Assembly (NCBI GenBank): GCA_029339505.1
Contig: JAQISU010000108.1
Coordinates: 18,594,501 to 18,658,500, forward strand
DNA length: 64,000 nucleotides
Reading direction: 5' to 3'
DNA from: Unio delphinus
Taxonomy: Eukaryota; Mollusca; Bivalvia; Unionida; Unionidae
Part shown: positions 54,596-62,735 of the stretch, in pieces
Numbering within the stretch: the first letter of the stretch is position 1
How the letters are laid out: every line of letters begins with the position of its first letter
Translations under genes and position numbers: made by a program
Notes under the pieces: model-generated
Database searches by the model: none
What the model saw: the letters and a program-made list of their open reading frames with translations, nothing else
What the model was told of the DNA's origin: nothing

Positions 54596-55918
54596 TCAGG
54601 ACTGTACAAATAAACTAATTTGTAAAACCTCACCTCGTAAATCAATCAGATTATTAGATTGGTCAGTGAGTTTGAAATTAATTCTCGTTAACAAATTATT
54701 ATGACATCGCATATAGACTAGATTAGTTGGGTCTTCAATAATTAGAAATCCTGGAGGAGCCGTTGGTGCAAATGAATATAAAATATATCCTTGCTGAGCT
54801 TGATTTGATTGTTCGAGATTTATTTGATAATTCCCTTCGATAACGTCACATACTAAATTGAGCGCAATCACCGTTGAAATATTCACATTGTTCGGAGCAA
54901 TATGTCTACCGCCGCCTTCTGGATCATTATTAAATTTCAGAATATTTGCTGTAGGATTCTTCGATTTTTTCCAATTATCGTGGATTCTTTTGAACCCAAT
55001 ATCAATAGCATCGTCAAGTTGTTTCTTTAGTTTATCCGGATTATATCCAGGGATTTTAAAATCTTTAATCTCCGTTTTATTAATCTTATATAGATCCGCA
55101 AACTTATCATGTAAGATTTCTTCATTTAATACTTCTTGAATAAGTTTCGAGTGAAATATTTTCATATCGTCGATGATTTTATTACCCGTTTCTACGACGT
55201 TGATAAATTCATCCTTGGTGAGAGAGCCGGATTTAATAGATATTAGCAGTAGTGAAAAATCATTATTCATTGCTGTGAAATTTCCGTTGATGAGAGGAAC
55301 ATAAATTTCTTTATTAAAGAATTTATTAGGAGCATAATCCTGATAACTCTTGACTTCATTGACGGGTTTTATTTTGTTGGTGATATAATCGGATTTCTTA
55401 GGTTCGGGTGGAAAATCCTTCGAATTTTCTCGCGAGTTATCCGGTGGTAATTCAGGCCATCCTAACACTGATCTTATAGAACTCTGATAAATATCTACAA
55501 CATACCCAGGGGAATTAATCTCGATAGCAGATGATAACGTCGGCTCGTGAACCGTTATAGCGATTTTTGATTCTTTTCCAGTGAGAGATTTTATTCTACG
55601 TTGAAATTCAGCGTTGATCTGTTCGATTTGGTATGACCCAGTTGGTAACGAGACAACGTTCCAGTCTGGTGTTCCGTCTTCACGATTTTTCCACGCGAAC
55701 ACCAAGGAATTATTTGGTTGTTGACCACCAAATGCTACCGATCTAATATTAGGCCAGCTATGATATACTCGTAGTTTTGCTAATGCGATCTCGCTCACGG
55801 GAACGGGGATTGGAAAATTCACACTAAATTCGGGACGTGTTGAGGTTACTGATATCGTGCTTGTTTTCACCGGTGTTGTATTTGTTACTATTTGTTGAAG
55901 TAGTTCTTGCGACGACAT
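54596..55918 (-). CDS. Penton-like / minor capsid protein (Element 2)
   Basis: 440 residues from the ATG at 55918, which matches the Element 1 start region (ELLQQ); an upstream in-frame ATG at 55933 would add MIIII. Conserved N-terminal VSLPTGSYQIEQIN and LGWPELPP and C-terminal GGGRHIAP to NLIDLRGEVLQISLFVQS frame a variable middle that differs in length from the Element 1 protein. Role as a penton or other minor capsid protein is inferred from position and pattern. Its start overlaps the 3' end of the two-TM gene by about 95 bp in another frame, apparently the ancestral arrangement. Confidence 0.6.
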   Translation of the reverse strand: MSSQELLQQIVTNTTPVKTSTISVTSTRPEFSVNFPIPVPVSEIALAKLRVYHSWPNIRSVAFGGQQPNNSLVFAWKNREDGTPDWNVVSLPTGSYQIEQINAEFQRRIKSLTGKESKIAITVHEPTLSSAIEINSPGYVVDIYQSSIRSVLGWPELPPDNSRENSKDFPPEPKKSDYITNKIKPVNEVKSYQDYAPNKFFNKEIYVPLINGNFTAMNNDFSLLLISIKSGSLTKDEFINVVETGNKIIDDMKIFHSKLIQEVLNEEILHDKFADLYKINKTEIKDFKIPGYNPDKLKKQLDDAIDIGFKRIHDNWKKSKNPTANILKFNNDPEGGGRHIAPNNVNISTVIALNLVCDVIEGNYQINLEQSNQAQQGYILYSFAPTAPPGFLIIEDPTNLVYMRCHNNLLTRINFKLTDQSNNLIDLRGEVLQISLFVQS

Positions 55919-56387
55919 TATTATTATTATCATTATTCTGCTCTAATTTCAGCATTGTTGATTTATACAATTGAGCCATAGTTGAGAATTCGCTATCTGA
56001 TATTGTTGTGTCATCCAACGACGATGATATCAACGAGGATAATTGCGAGTAACCGGCAGATGCAATGTGAAATTTAATTACATAATTATGTAGTTTACTC
56101 TGGCTACACGATGATAGTTTTTTTGTGATCCCGGTTAATATACCCGCAATTGTAGCTATCGAAGAAATAACAATTGGAACTACAACCGGAGCAATCATAG
56201 TAACCGAAGATAGTATTATTCCAGCAGCAGTGATTACTCCCGACACTGAGTATACGGTGACATCAACTGCGGTTATTCTTCGTTGGTATTTTTTTATTTT
56301 TATTTGATACTCCTCACAGAGAGAATTGAGTTTAGTTTGAAATTCTCTGACTTGATCATAGCGATACTGATTCGATGATGGAGTCAT
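55824..56387 (-). CDS. Two-TM membrane protein with N-terminal coiled coil (Element 2)
   Basis: 187 residues. The N-terminus YRYDQVREFQ and the charged KIKKYQRRITA match the Element 1 protein, as do both hydrophobic segments (about 41-61 and 63-85) and the following KKLSSCSQSKL. The Asn-rich C-terminal tail is different, which fits relaxed constraint except for the overlapping penton-like gene. Preservation of the double hydrophobic hairpin in two diverged elements supports a real membrane-associated function. No known family recognised. Confidence 0.7.
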   Translation of the reverse strand: MTPSSNQYRYDQVREFQTKLNSLCEEYQIKIKKYQRRITAVDVTVYSVSGVITAAGIILSSVTMIAPVVVPIVISSIATIAGILTGITKKLSSCSQSKLHNYVIKFHIASAGYSQLSSLISSSLDDTTISDSEFSTMAQLYKSTMLKLEQNNDNNNNVVARTTSTNSNKYNTGENKHDISNLNTSRI

Positions 56388-56396
56388 TTTATTTTA

Positions 56397-56437
56397 AAAG
56401 CGCTAGCATTTTCAATTCAAAATTCTGAAAGAATTTT
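56397..56437. repeat. Two covarying palindromes
   Basis: AAAAGCGCTAGCATTTT (56397-56413, one imperfect pair) and AAAATTCTGAAAGAATTTT (56419-56437) fill the gap between the two-TM and fibre-like genes, as in Element 1 but with other arms. Confidence 0.8.
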
Positions 56438-56441
56438 TAAA

Positions 56442-57470
56442 TCAATTTAATTGTTTACTTAAATCCACTACGAATTCTACGTACCACGTTACTGAAACCC
56501 TGGCTAGATTTTTATCTGTAGTCGTTATCGTGAATTGTTCAGTTGTATCCTTGTCGATTATCGTTGATATTGTATTATTGACTCCAGATGAACTACTTGA
56601 TGATATATCAAACTGATTCGGTGATACTATTGTTAATCGATAAATACCCTTGACTGCTGCGGTTATGTTTAAAATGTTGTTTGTGGGAGTCCACATAAAT
56701 GATCCGTGTTGAATCGTGTGTACTACGTTGTTGACGATAGATTTATCATGAGGAATTTTTACTTTTTCAACAACGCTTATCATCCTCGTTGCATCATCCT
56801 TTATTGCGCTGTTGAATGTTTTAAGTTCATCGATGGATTTTTTAATATCGGGAAGTGTTATTTCAATTTTATCAAATGGGCTCCCAATAAACTTGTCCAT
56901 GAGGTTTTTACGAAACGTCATAAATAGTTTCGTGTGTTTTTCATATTCAGATTGAAGAGTTGCTAGTTCTAACATAGAATCTTTTATTACGGTGAGTTTT
57001 GGTGTGGTTACTGGTGGATTTCCAAAAAATTCTAGTATGGGTTTGTCAATTTGGTCAATTGTATTTCTTTGTGTTTCACTAAACTGGTCAAATACAATTA
57101 TATGATCATCATACTTATCATTAAGCGATTTTAATGAATTCACTGTGTTATCATATGTTGCTAATTTATCCGTAATCGTTGAAACAAGTACACCTGGTTT
57201 GAGTTTACCCCCATCAGAAAATAACGCGATAGTATCCTCTGCTGCGTCTCGTTGTTTAACCAAAATATCATTAAGAGAGATATTACTACTTTTCAATTTA
57301 CCCTGACGATCTTGAAATACAACTATTTCACCAGGATCAATATTTGCTAGGTTTAATATTTCGGATATTTCATCTTCGATTAGTTTTTTAATATCCTTGT
57401 TATCAACGGTTTCAACTCCACTATCAGGTTTCTTCAGCGATGATAAAGGTCGTCCCCAAATATCAATCAT
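56442..57470 (-). CDS. Coiled-coil/fibre-like structural protein (Element 2)
   Basis: 342 residues. MIDIWGR start, one GKLKSSNISLNDILVKQ module (Element 1 has two), then an additional helical insert of about 50 residues (about 110-165) absent from Element 1, and a shared C-terminal beta-rich domain with HGSFMWTP, SSSSSGVNN and TWYVEFVVDLSK. Length change by gain and loss of shaft pieces under a constant C-terminal domain is what a fibre-like attachment protein would show; that role is inference. Trimerisation or receptor binding cannot be read from sequence alone. Confidence 0.6.
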   Translation of the reverse strand: MIDIWGRPLSSLKKPDSGVETVDNKDIKKLIEDEISEILNLANIDPGEIVVFQDRQGKLKSSNISLNDILVKQRDAAEDTIALFSDGGKLKPGVLVSTITDKLATYDNTVNSLKSLNDKYDDHIIVFDQFSETQRNTIDQIDKPILEFFGNPPVTTPKLTVIKDSMLELATLQSEYEKHTKLFMTFRKNLMDKFIGSPFDKIEITLPDIKKSIDELKTFNSAIKDDATRMISVVEKVKIPHDKSIVNNVVHTIQHGSFMWTPTNNILNITAAVKGIYRLTIVSPNQFDISSSSSSGVNNTISTIIDKDTTEQFTITTTDKNLARVSVTWYVEFVVDLSKQLN

Positions 57471-57495
57471 TATTATAGAAATCTTTTTATCATTT

Positions 57496-57510
57496 AAATC
57501 CTATGGATTT
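57496..57510. repeat. Covarying palindrome between genes
   Basis: AAATCCTATGGATTT between the fibre-like and protease genes, reaching into the 3' end of the protease frame. Confidence 0.8.
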
Positions 57511-57995
57511 TCAATCCAATGACCGCTAGTATACTCATTTACCACTACATGAGGTGGTTTTAAAGATTCTTTCGAAATAGCATTAAGGACATTTAATACT
57601 TCTCGACCGCATATTGGTGGGTCATTCAACGTTTGTGTTGGTAGTGTAGAATAAAAAATTGGAAATCTTTTAAATTTCTTAATATAACGCATAAATTCTT
57701 TTGGCGGCGCTAATCCATATGAGTCAAAATAAATAATCCCACGTGGATCAATTGCGTAACAAACCCAGTGAGTTCCAGGTCCATCGCTGTTATCTAGATT
57801 TATAATACCTGTTTCAACATCATTAGGTTGTGCCGGTAACTGATCTTTCATAAAAACCCCTCTGAATTTTTTTATTTTTAATTTTTTAGCGGCATCAATT
57901 AAATCAAAATTGGACATAGGAACCACAGATTTGGAAATCGAAGATTTCGGAACTATATCGTTCCTGGAATTCGAAGACCCTTTCCGCTGTACCAT
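57501..57995 (-). CDS. Adenain-type cysteine protease (Element 2)
   Basis: 164 residues with the full catalytic set: His76 in GTHWVCY, Asp91 in YFDSYG, Gln121 in LPTQ and Cys129 in PPICGREVL. Very similar to the Element 1 enzyme in the core. It carries a short insert near the N-terminus (around SSISKS), which coincides with the palindrome GAAATCGAAGATTTC at 57935-57949, and a different C-terminal end produced where the next palindrome (57496-57510) begins. The start overlaps the pVI-like gene by 43 bp. Expected to process capsid precursors. Confidence 0.9.
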   Translation of the reverse strand: MVQRKGSSNSRNDIVPKSSISKSVVPMSNFDLIDAAKKLKIKKFRGVFMKDQLPAQPNDVETGIINLDNSDGPGTHWVCYAIDPRGIIYFDSYGLAPPKEFMRYIKKFKRFPIFYSTLPTQTLNDPPICGREVLNVLNAISKESLKPPHVVVNEYTSGHWIENP

Positions 57996-58438
57996 GAATA
58001 CGGGGTTCCTGGTAGTCTTAGACCCTTTCCTTTTTTTTTACCAGATCCACGAGTGGATCTGCGGATGGATCCGCCTGTTGCTTTCTTTAGTGCCATTCCT
58101 GCTGCGGTACCAACGGCTCCTAACGCTGCCGCCTTCGCTACCGCTGGGGCTGCTGCGGCAATCAACCCTGGAATCAACCCTAACAACGGGAATATACCAC
58201 CAGTCTTTTCCATGTTTTTAATCTCGCTCGCAGAAAGAGTAATCTGAACTCCTTTTTTTTCTTTCAGCGCTTTATTAAAATGATTAGTCTGAGTTTTTGT
58301 CAGCGATAGTTTATTCCCTCCGCCATTCATTTGATTAGGTTTCAGCGTTATTGTGGTTCTGCATTGCTTAGCTGATTTGGATTGTAGTTTTTTTATTTGA
58401 CCAGGTGTCAACGTAACATTGATATTACTATACGACAT
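57953..58438 (-). CDS. pVI/pX-like virion peptide precursor (Element 2)
   Basis: 161 residues with the same layout as the Element 1 protein: helical N-terminus, candidate adenain site QMNGG-G at about residues 36-41, Ala-rich hydrophobic helix (GGIFPLLGLIPGLIAAAAP), and a basic tail with Arg/Ser/Lys repeats and a GLRLPGT / GLRIPGT pair. The tail differs in length and composition between elements while the hydrophobic helix is nearly unchanged. A membrane-active or DNA-condensing virion peptide is inferred. Confidence 0.6.
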   Translation of the reverse strand: MSYSNINVTLTPGQIKKLQSKSAKQCRTTITLKPNQMNGGGNKLSLTKTQTNHFNKALKEKKGVQITLSASEIKNMEKTGGIFPLLGLIPGLIAAAAPAVAKAAALGAVGTAAGMALKKATGGSIRRSTRGSGKKKGKGLRLPGTPYSWYSGKGLRIPGTI

Positions 58439-58465
58439 TATACAAAACAGATTGATTCTAAATTA

Positions 58466-58501
58466 GAAATGCTAAGCATTTCTGAAATTGTAAAGCAATT
58501 T
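58466..58501. repeat. Two covarying palindromes
   Basis: GAAATGCTAAGCATTTC (58466-58482) and AAATTGTAAAGCAATTT (58485-58501) occupy the gap between the capsid and pVI-like genes; Element 1 has two palindromes with other arms at the same place. Confidence 0.88.
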
Positions 58502-58505
58502 ACAA

Positions 58506-59930
58506 TCAAATATTTTCCACTGGTGCATCTACCAGTCTCATTCGTCCACCAACACCCTCGAGTATCATTGACTTATCACTGAGAATGACAGCAACCGCTC
58601 TATAATTAACAATACCAGCAGGACGGGTTACACGAGCTCGGAAGTGTATATCAACGACGGACTGTCTCATCAAGTCAAGATGTTCCAGTGAAAAGTAATA
58701 AATCGGATATAAATTCTTAAAATCCAACTGTGATATTTGTAGACCAGTATCGACATTTTGATCGCGTCCCATATACGACAGCAACCGATGATAAACTCGT
58801 GCAATATGATTATTTCCATAATCAAGTTGTATATCCTCTGATGGTTCTTGCTGTCCGTTTATTCTCAGCGAGACTTCACTACACCCAATTTGATCAAATA
58901 TCATGTGGGAATATTCTTGATTGTTTAATCGCGCAGTATTCTGTAGCGCAATAAAAATATGCCGTGGAGCTGTAATACCCTGTTTTGATGCTAGATGCCA
59001 TGTAAGTGTACCATCAATATTAGAATCCATGGTATCTGTGGACGTTGACAACCAACTTAATAATCTCTTTCCCCCTTGATCCATAAATGATAGTAACCGT
59101 GGTTCTGTTGACAACGACGGAGTCAACACTGGCATCCATAGTGATAGTTTTGATAAAATGACTTTACCATCGGCAATGCCAGCAGCGCGCCAGATTGCAT
59201 AATTATCAGTACCTCTTCTCGTTAGCGCTATAGTATGCTTTACTCCATAGATAACTTTTCTGACGTTTCTACAAAATCCAAATATGTGATGGAGCGGAAT
59301 CGCATATGAAAACCGTCGACGCTCTCCTTGCAACGTTGCTACTCTTGTTGCAAACCCTAAATTGAAATTATTATTAACACTTTTGAGAATATCAAAGGCA
59401 GCACCTGGTATAACTCTATGTTCAGGGGTAATAGGTTGTGCAGCTGCAGTACCTACTGGAGTATGTATTTTAATATACTGAAGGTGGTCAGCGTTATCAG
59501 TAATATCCTTCGTGAACATCATAGACGGACCCGCTGATCTAGTATAGTCATCAGAGTATCTCGCTAACCCGATTATTCCCGTAGCAACATCAACTTCACG
59601 CTCAATAGATTCGATTTCTTTTCCATCAATGAGATATCTAGCACTTTCAAATAAAGCCATGATGCCATTGTTAACAAAACCAACTCGGACAGTTGGGTTA
59701 TCTGCATATGGTGTATTAGCTACAACATCTGTTACGAGTTCACCTTCGACTTCAATAAAGGCTTCAGCGGGTAAAAAGTATTTACTGGTATCATGAACTT
59801 GAAGTTCGATTCTTCCACGAAGATTAGGTTGCACTGCGTGATAAGCAAAAAATTGATAATCACGTACAGATTCATCTTTAAGTACTGGGGCTTCCATGTC
59901 AAATGCAACATCAGGGTTCTGTTTGAACAT
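58506..59930 (-). CDS. MCP: Major capsid protein, double-jelly-roll type (Element 2)
   Basis: 474 residues, aligning end to end with the Element 1 capsid protein. Shared blocks include FVNNGIMALFESARYLIDGKE, ARYSDDYTRSAGPSMMF, IPLHHIFGFCRNVRKVIYG, INGQQEPSEDIQLDY and the C-terminal LYPIYYFSLEHLDL. Differences cluster around residues 140-185 and 245-255 and near 305-330, consistent with exposed loops. The frame is intact. By family knowledge it forms the icosahedral shell; fold assignment is by pattern and not tested. Confidence 0.83.
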   Translation of the reverse strand: MFKQNPDVAFDMEAPVLKDESVRDYQFFAYHAVQPNLRGRIELQVHDTSKYFLPAEAFIEVEGELVTDVVANTPYADNPTVRVGFVNNGIMALFESARYLIDGKEIESIEREVDVATGIIGLARYSDDYTRSAGPSMMFTKDITDNADHLQYIKIHTPVGTAAAQPITPEHRVIPGAAFDILKSVNNNFNLGFATRVATLQGERRRFSYAIPLHHIFGFCRNVRKVIYGVKHTIALTRRGTDNYAIWRAAGIADGKVILSKLSLWMPVLTPSLSTEPRLLSFMDQGGKRLLSWLSTSTDTMDSNIDGTLTWHLASKQGITAPRHIFIALQNTARLNNQEYSHMIFDQIGCSEVSLRINGQQEPSEDIQLDYGNNHIARVYHRLLSYMGRDQNVDTGLQISQLDFKNLYPIYYFSLEHLDLMRQSVVDIHFRARVTRPAGIVNYRAVAVILSDKSMILEGVGGRMRLVDAPVENI

Positions 59931-59967
59931 TTTTTATTATATATCCGATGGTCTAAATTAGAAATCG

Positions 59968-59983
59968 GAAACGCTAGCATTTC
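59968..59983. repeat. Covarying palindrome between genes
   Basis: GAAACGCTAGCATTTC (one imperfect pair) upstream of the capsid gene start. Confidence 0.8.
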
Positions 59984-60085
59984 TGAGAGGTGAAATCACT
60001 CAAAATCGATGCAAAATACAGAAATTGAAAATAAAAAAAAATAATATTATGTTAAATTAATTATTTAGTTGGGTATATATCAATA

Positions 60086-60445
60086 ATGTTGCTGATGAAA
60101 ACAAATCTAGATAACGAAGATCAAATCGAAAATACAAATATTTCAATAACTATAACAACTGAGAATCCTATTCAAATAACCAGAAACATTAGTGTTTCTA
60201 ACACTAGTGTTTCTAACACTAGTATAGGAAATTCAAGTGGAAACATTAGTGTTTCTAATACAAGTATTTCTACTGAAACCATCGAAAATTCAGAAAATAC
60301 AAGTATTTCAATAACTATAACAATTGGAAATCCTGTCCAAATAAATATAACCAGAAACACAAGTGTTTCTAACGCAAGCGTTTCTAACACAAGTGTTTCT
60401 AATACAAGTATAAGAAATGCTAGCAATTCTAGTGATGATTTTTGA
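60086..60445 (+). CDS. Short Asn/Ser/Thr repeat ORF made of palindromes (Element 2)
   Basis: A 119-codon plus-strand frame in the gap between capsid and pVI-like genes, opposite in direction to them. After about 15 charged residues it is almost entirely SNTSVSNTSV-type repeats with NISITIT blocks. The DNA is an array of the palindromes AACACTAGTGTTT and AACATTAGTGTTT in various states. GTATATATC at 60072-60080 could be a TATA-like box before the ATG at 60086. Every Asn-x-Ser/Thr would be an N-glycosylation sequon if secreted, but no signal peptide is evident. Element 1 has no counterpart. It may be a real, repeat-born gene or only a repeat array that stays open by chance. Confidence 0.35.
   Translation: MLLMKTNLDNEDQIENTNISITITTENPIQITRNISVSNTSVSNTSIGNSSGNISVSNTSISTETIENSENTSISITITIGNPVQINITRNTSVSNASVSNTSVSNTSIRNASNSSDDF
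60180..60425. repeat. Palindrome array
   Basis: At least eight tandem or near-tandem units of the CTAGTGTTTCTAA type, the densest cluster of the palindrome family in the window. Confidence 0.85.
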
Positions 60446-60456
60446 GAAAATATTAT

Positions 60457-60954
60457 TCACCGACGTCGGAAATTCTTTGAATTAGAAAATGCTTTAGTAC
60501 TTTTAAAGCCGCTTCCCGCTATCATATTTGCTGTTATGTTATCCTGGGCGTTAGTTATCAACGACTGTAGTTTTTCATCTACTGCGTTATTTATTATTTT
60601 ACTAACCCGCGCAGGCATAACCTCAGTAGATGGTAGTGAAGTCATTCTAGAAATGCTAGCATTTCCAGGTTTTGAAAAATTTCTACGTCGAACTAGCGCT
60701 GTTAGTTTATCCTTAGCGGCTGAAAATGCCTTCCCGGCAAGATCACCAACAGCGCTAATACCCTTATCTCGGATAACATCAATTGCTTTCATCGATAATT
60801 GTTTTACTAGCGGAGCCACTTTTGGAGCCATTCTTGAAAATAATCCCATTATAGTATTACCGAGACCATCTCCATAGTATACTCGGTATTTTGGCAATCG
60901 TGAGTTTACCACGTAGACACTAGTTGGTTTATCATGGTTGTAGTGTATGATCAT
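60457..60954 (-). CDS. pVI-like minor capsid/core protein (Element 2)
   Basis: 165 residues. YYGDGLGNTIMGLFSRMAPK, the amphipathic basic region and VGDLAGKAFSAAKDKL match the Element 1 protein. A segment with GNASISRMTS has no equivalent in Element 1 and is encoded by the palindrome GAAATGCTAGCATTTCC at 60650-60666 plus a few flanking bases. The C-terminal end also differs where a second palindrome-like stretch lies. Core-binding or capsid-lining function is inferred from layout and position. Confidence 0.6.
   Translation of the reverse strand: MIIHYNHDKPTSVYVVNSRLPKYRVYYGDGLGNTIMGLFSRMAPKVAPLVKQLSMKAIDVIRDKGISAVGDLAGKAFSAAKDKLTALVRRRNFSKPGNASISRMTSLPSTEVMPARVSKIINNAVDEKLQSLITNAQDNITANMIAGSGFKSTKAFSNSKNFRRR
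60650..60666. repeat. In-frame palindrome insert in the pVI-like gene
   Basis: GAAATGCTAGCATTTCC, read GNASI on the minus strand; absent from the Element 1 orthologue, so its gain or loss is polymorphic between the two elements. Confidence 0.85.
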
Positions 60955-60964
60955 TCTCTATATA

Positions 60965-60997
60965 GAAATGCTTGCATTTCCAAATGCTAAAGCATTT
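60965..60997. repeat. Two covarying palindromes
   Basis: GAAATGCTTGCATTTC (60965-60980) and AAATGCTAAAGCATTT (60982-60997) in the 51-bp gap between genes. Confidence 0.88.
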
Positions 60998-61005
60998 CCA
61001 ATTAT

Positions 61006-62133
61006 CTAATCGCTATGATAACCGTAGAAATTCGAAGAATTTCCATCCAAAGAATTTTCGGCTAACTCCTCAATGAAATCTCTATATGTTGCAATATCCA
61101 TGATACCACCTTGAAATAACCTCCTACAGATATCAGCTGCTTCATTGATTATTTCTGGTGAGTTATTCCCGGCTCGTTTTCCTCCTACAAGTACTTCTAA
61201 TCGTGATATATCACCGAGAATATTACCAGGGCAAGTTACATTAGAGTTTCCAACTAAACCACTGCCTTTTTTTTCAGTGATATTAGTTGCACCTTGTGTT
61301 TTTATTTCTGAACCGGGTTTTGATTGTTTTGGTAATCTAAGAAATTCAGGGTCTGATTTAGCTTTTTTTACTCCTTCCTTAATTCCATTCTGAAAGTCTA
61401 TATACGACTGTTCTTCCTTCCTCCTCTCAGTAAGACACCTAATATTCTTCTTCGTTTTATACAACCAATCATACCACTCATCTTTTGATATGTTACTATC
61501 CTTATACTCCTTTTTGAGAATTTCCTCTTTCATATTATAACTTTTGACAGCAAACTCACCAAAGGTGATGTAATCGCTGGGTTTTTTAAATTGAAATTCT
61601 TGTATTTGTGATACAATATTAGGTTTGAGTTTGTCTATAAAGGCAACACGACTCTTCGTGGAAACTGCGCCTTCTTGTTCTTCTTCTTCCTCTTCTTCTT
61701 CTTGTTCTTGCTGTCGTTGTAGTTCTTCTTCTTCTTCCTGTTCTTGCTGTCGTTGTAGTTCTTCTCGTTCTTCTTGTTCTTGCTGTCGTTGTAGTTCCAT
61801 CTCCCCTGCGATTTCACCTGGAAGTATTTGTACAGCTTGTTTCGTTTGTTTAGTTCGTTTTGCTATTTTCTCCAACACAGGGAGAAGAGGCTTCTCTGTT
61901 CTAGGACCTTCTTTAGGGACATCTCCGTATATTGCCCGTTCAGTTGCAGTTTTCACCCCCTCAGTTGCACTAACAATAGGTTTGAAGAGTTGTTCTGTAT
62001 CCTCTGTGAAGTCAGTCTGAAATAATTGCCGTTGTTGAAGTTTTTCACGTATACGATCACGAAGGGGTAATATTTTCTTAAGAGCTTCAAGTCTTTCTTT
62101 AGTGTTCCGTGTAGTTAATGATTCTCCTACCAT
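61006..62133 (-). CDS. Conserved Polinton virion-cluster protein (Element 2)
   Basis: 375 residues. The N-terminus MVGESLTTRNTKERLEA and KLQQRQLFQTDF and the C-terminus ISRLEVLVGGKRAGNNSPEI ... YRDFIEEL match the Element 1 protein. The middle carries three copies of an ELQRQQEQEEEE-type repeat (about 125-160), absent from Element 1 and likely an extended charged helix. LVGG-K fits the adenain consensus. Near the C-terminus a palindrome at 61027-61043 encodes extra residues (SNF) absent from Element 1. Function unknown; association with virion genes is by position. Confidence 0.65.
   Translation of the reverse strand: MVGESLTTRNTKERLEALKKILPLRDRIREKLQQRQLFQTDFTEDTEQLFKPIVSATEGVKTATERAIYGDVPKEGPRTEKPLLPVLEKIAKRTKQTKQAVQILPGEIAGEMELQRQQEQEEREELQRQQEQEEEEELQRQQEQEEEEEEEEQEGAVSTKSRVAFIDKLKPNIVSQIQEFQFKKPSDYITFGEFAVKSYNMKEEILKKEYKDSNISKDEWYDWLYKTKKNIRCLTERRKEEQSYIDFQNGIKEGVKKAKSDPEFLRLPKQSKPGSEIKTQGATNITEKKGSGLVGNSNVTCPGNILGDISRLEVLVGGKRAGNNSPEIINEAADICRRLFQGGIMDIATYRDFIEELAENSLDGNSSNFYGYHSD
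61027..61043. repeat. In-frame palindrome in the virion-cluster gene
   Basis: GAAATTCGAAGAATTTC near the 3' end of the gene, adding residues before the shared GYHSD terminus compared with Element 1. Confidence 0.82.
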
Positions 62134-62345
62134 TATTGAAAGAGTATCACTATTGTCAAATTAAAAAATCCTTTGGATTTTCAAATGCAAAGCATTTCAT
62201 TGCAATTTTTAATTAAAAATCCAAAGGATTTTAGAAATGCAAATCATTTCGAAAGAAATCACTAACCTAAAAATGCAAATCATTTTAATACTTCCTTGTT
62301 ATTGTACTGAGTCACACATAATTTTACTTCCTCATACCGTATCGG
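62134..62345. repeat. Cluster of palindromes between genes
   Basis: AAAATCCTTTGGATTTT (62165-62181), AAATGCAAAGCATTT (62183-62197), AAAATCCAAAGGATTTT (62216-62232) and GAAATGCAAATCATTTC (62233-62249) follow each other. The first and third are the same arms with the spacer reversed. The rest of the gap holds nothing else recognised. Confidence 0.85.
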
Positions 62346-62735
62346 TTATACAAACAAAGGAGGCTCTCTACGCGTGGGCTCATCACCTTCAGAGTTTTCC
62401 ATTAGTATTTTTAATTGTCTCACTTTACAATTAATAAGTCTCTTTTGTTCATATTCTAATCCTAATTGCTTTCGTACACGTTCAACGATGCTACATAATG
62501 GTACGAATATATTAACATCTTCAGTATTGACTAAACTTTCACGTATAAACTTTTGTATCCGCTTAATTAAAAAATATTTTTTAGATAGGACGTATTTTCC
62601 CGTCTGTTCTGCAAATTGTATATCCTCGAAATCAGTCATAATTTGATCACAATCTAACCCTGAACATAATTTTACATTTTGATCCTTCAGCTTGTTGATT
62701 TCAATAATAATCAATTTGAGATTTTCAATATTCAT
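62346..62735 (-). CDS. Small helical protein, unknown (Element 2)
   Basis: 129 residues. Conserved with the Element 1 protein at 33250..33606 over LDCDQIMTDFEDIQF, KYFLIKRIQKFIRESL and VERVRKQLGLEYEQK; the C-terminus is about ten residues longer. Charged and helical, no membrane segment or known domain. Conservation of the pattern across both elements supports a genuine gene; nothing in the sequence reveals its task. Confidence 0.65.
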   Translation of the reverse strand: MNIENLKLIIIEINKLKDQNVKLCSGLDCDQIMTDFEDIQFAEQTGKYVLSKKYFLIKRIQKFIRESLVNTEDVNIFVPLCSIVERVRKQLGLEYEQKRLINCKVRQLKILMENSEGDEPTRREPPLFV

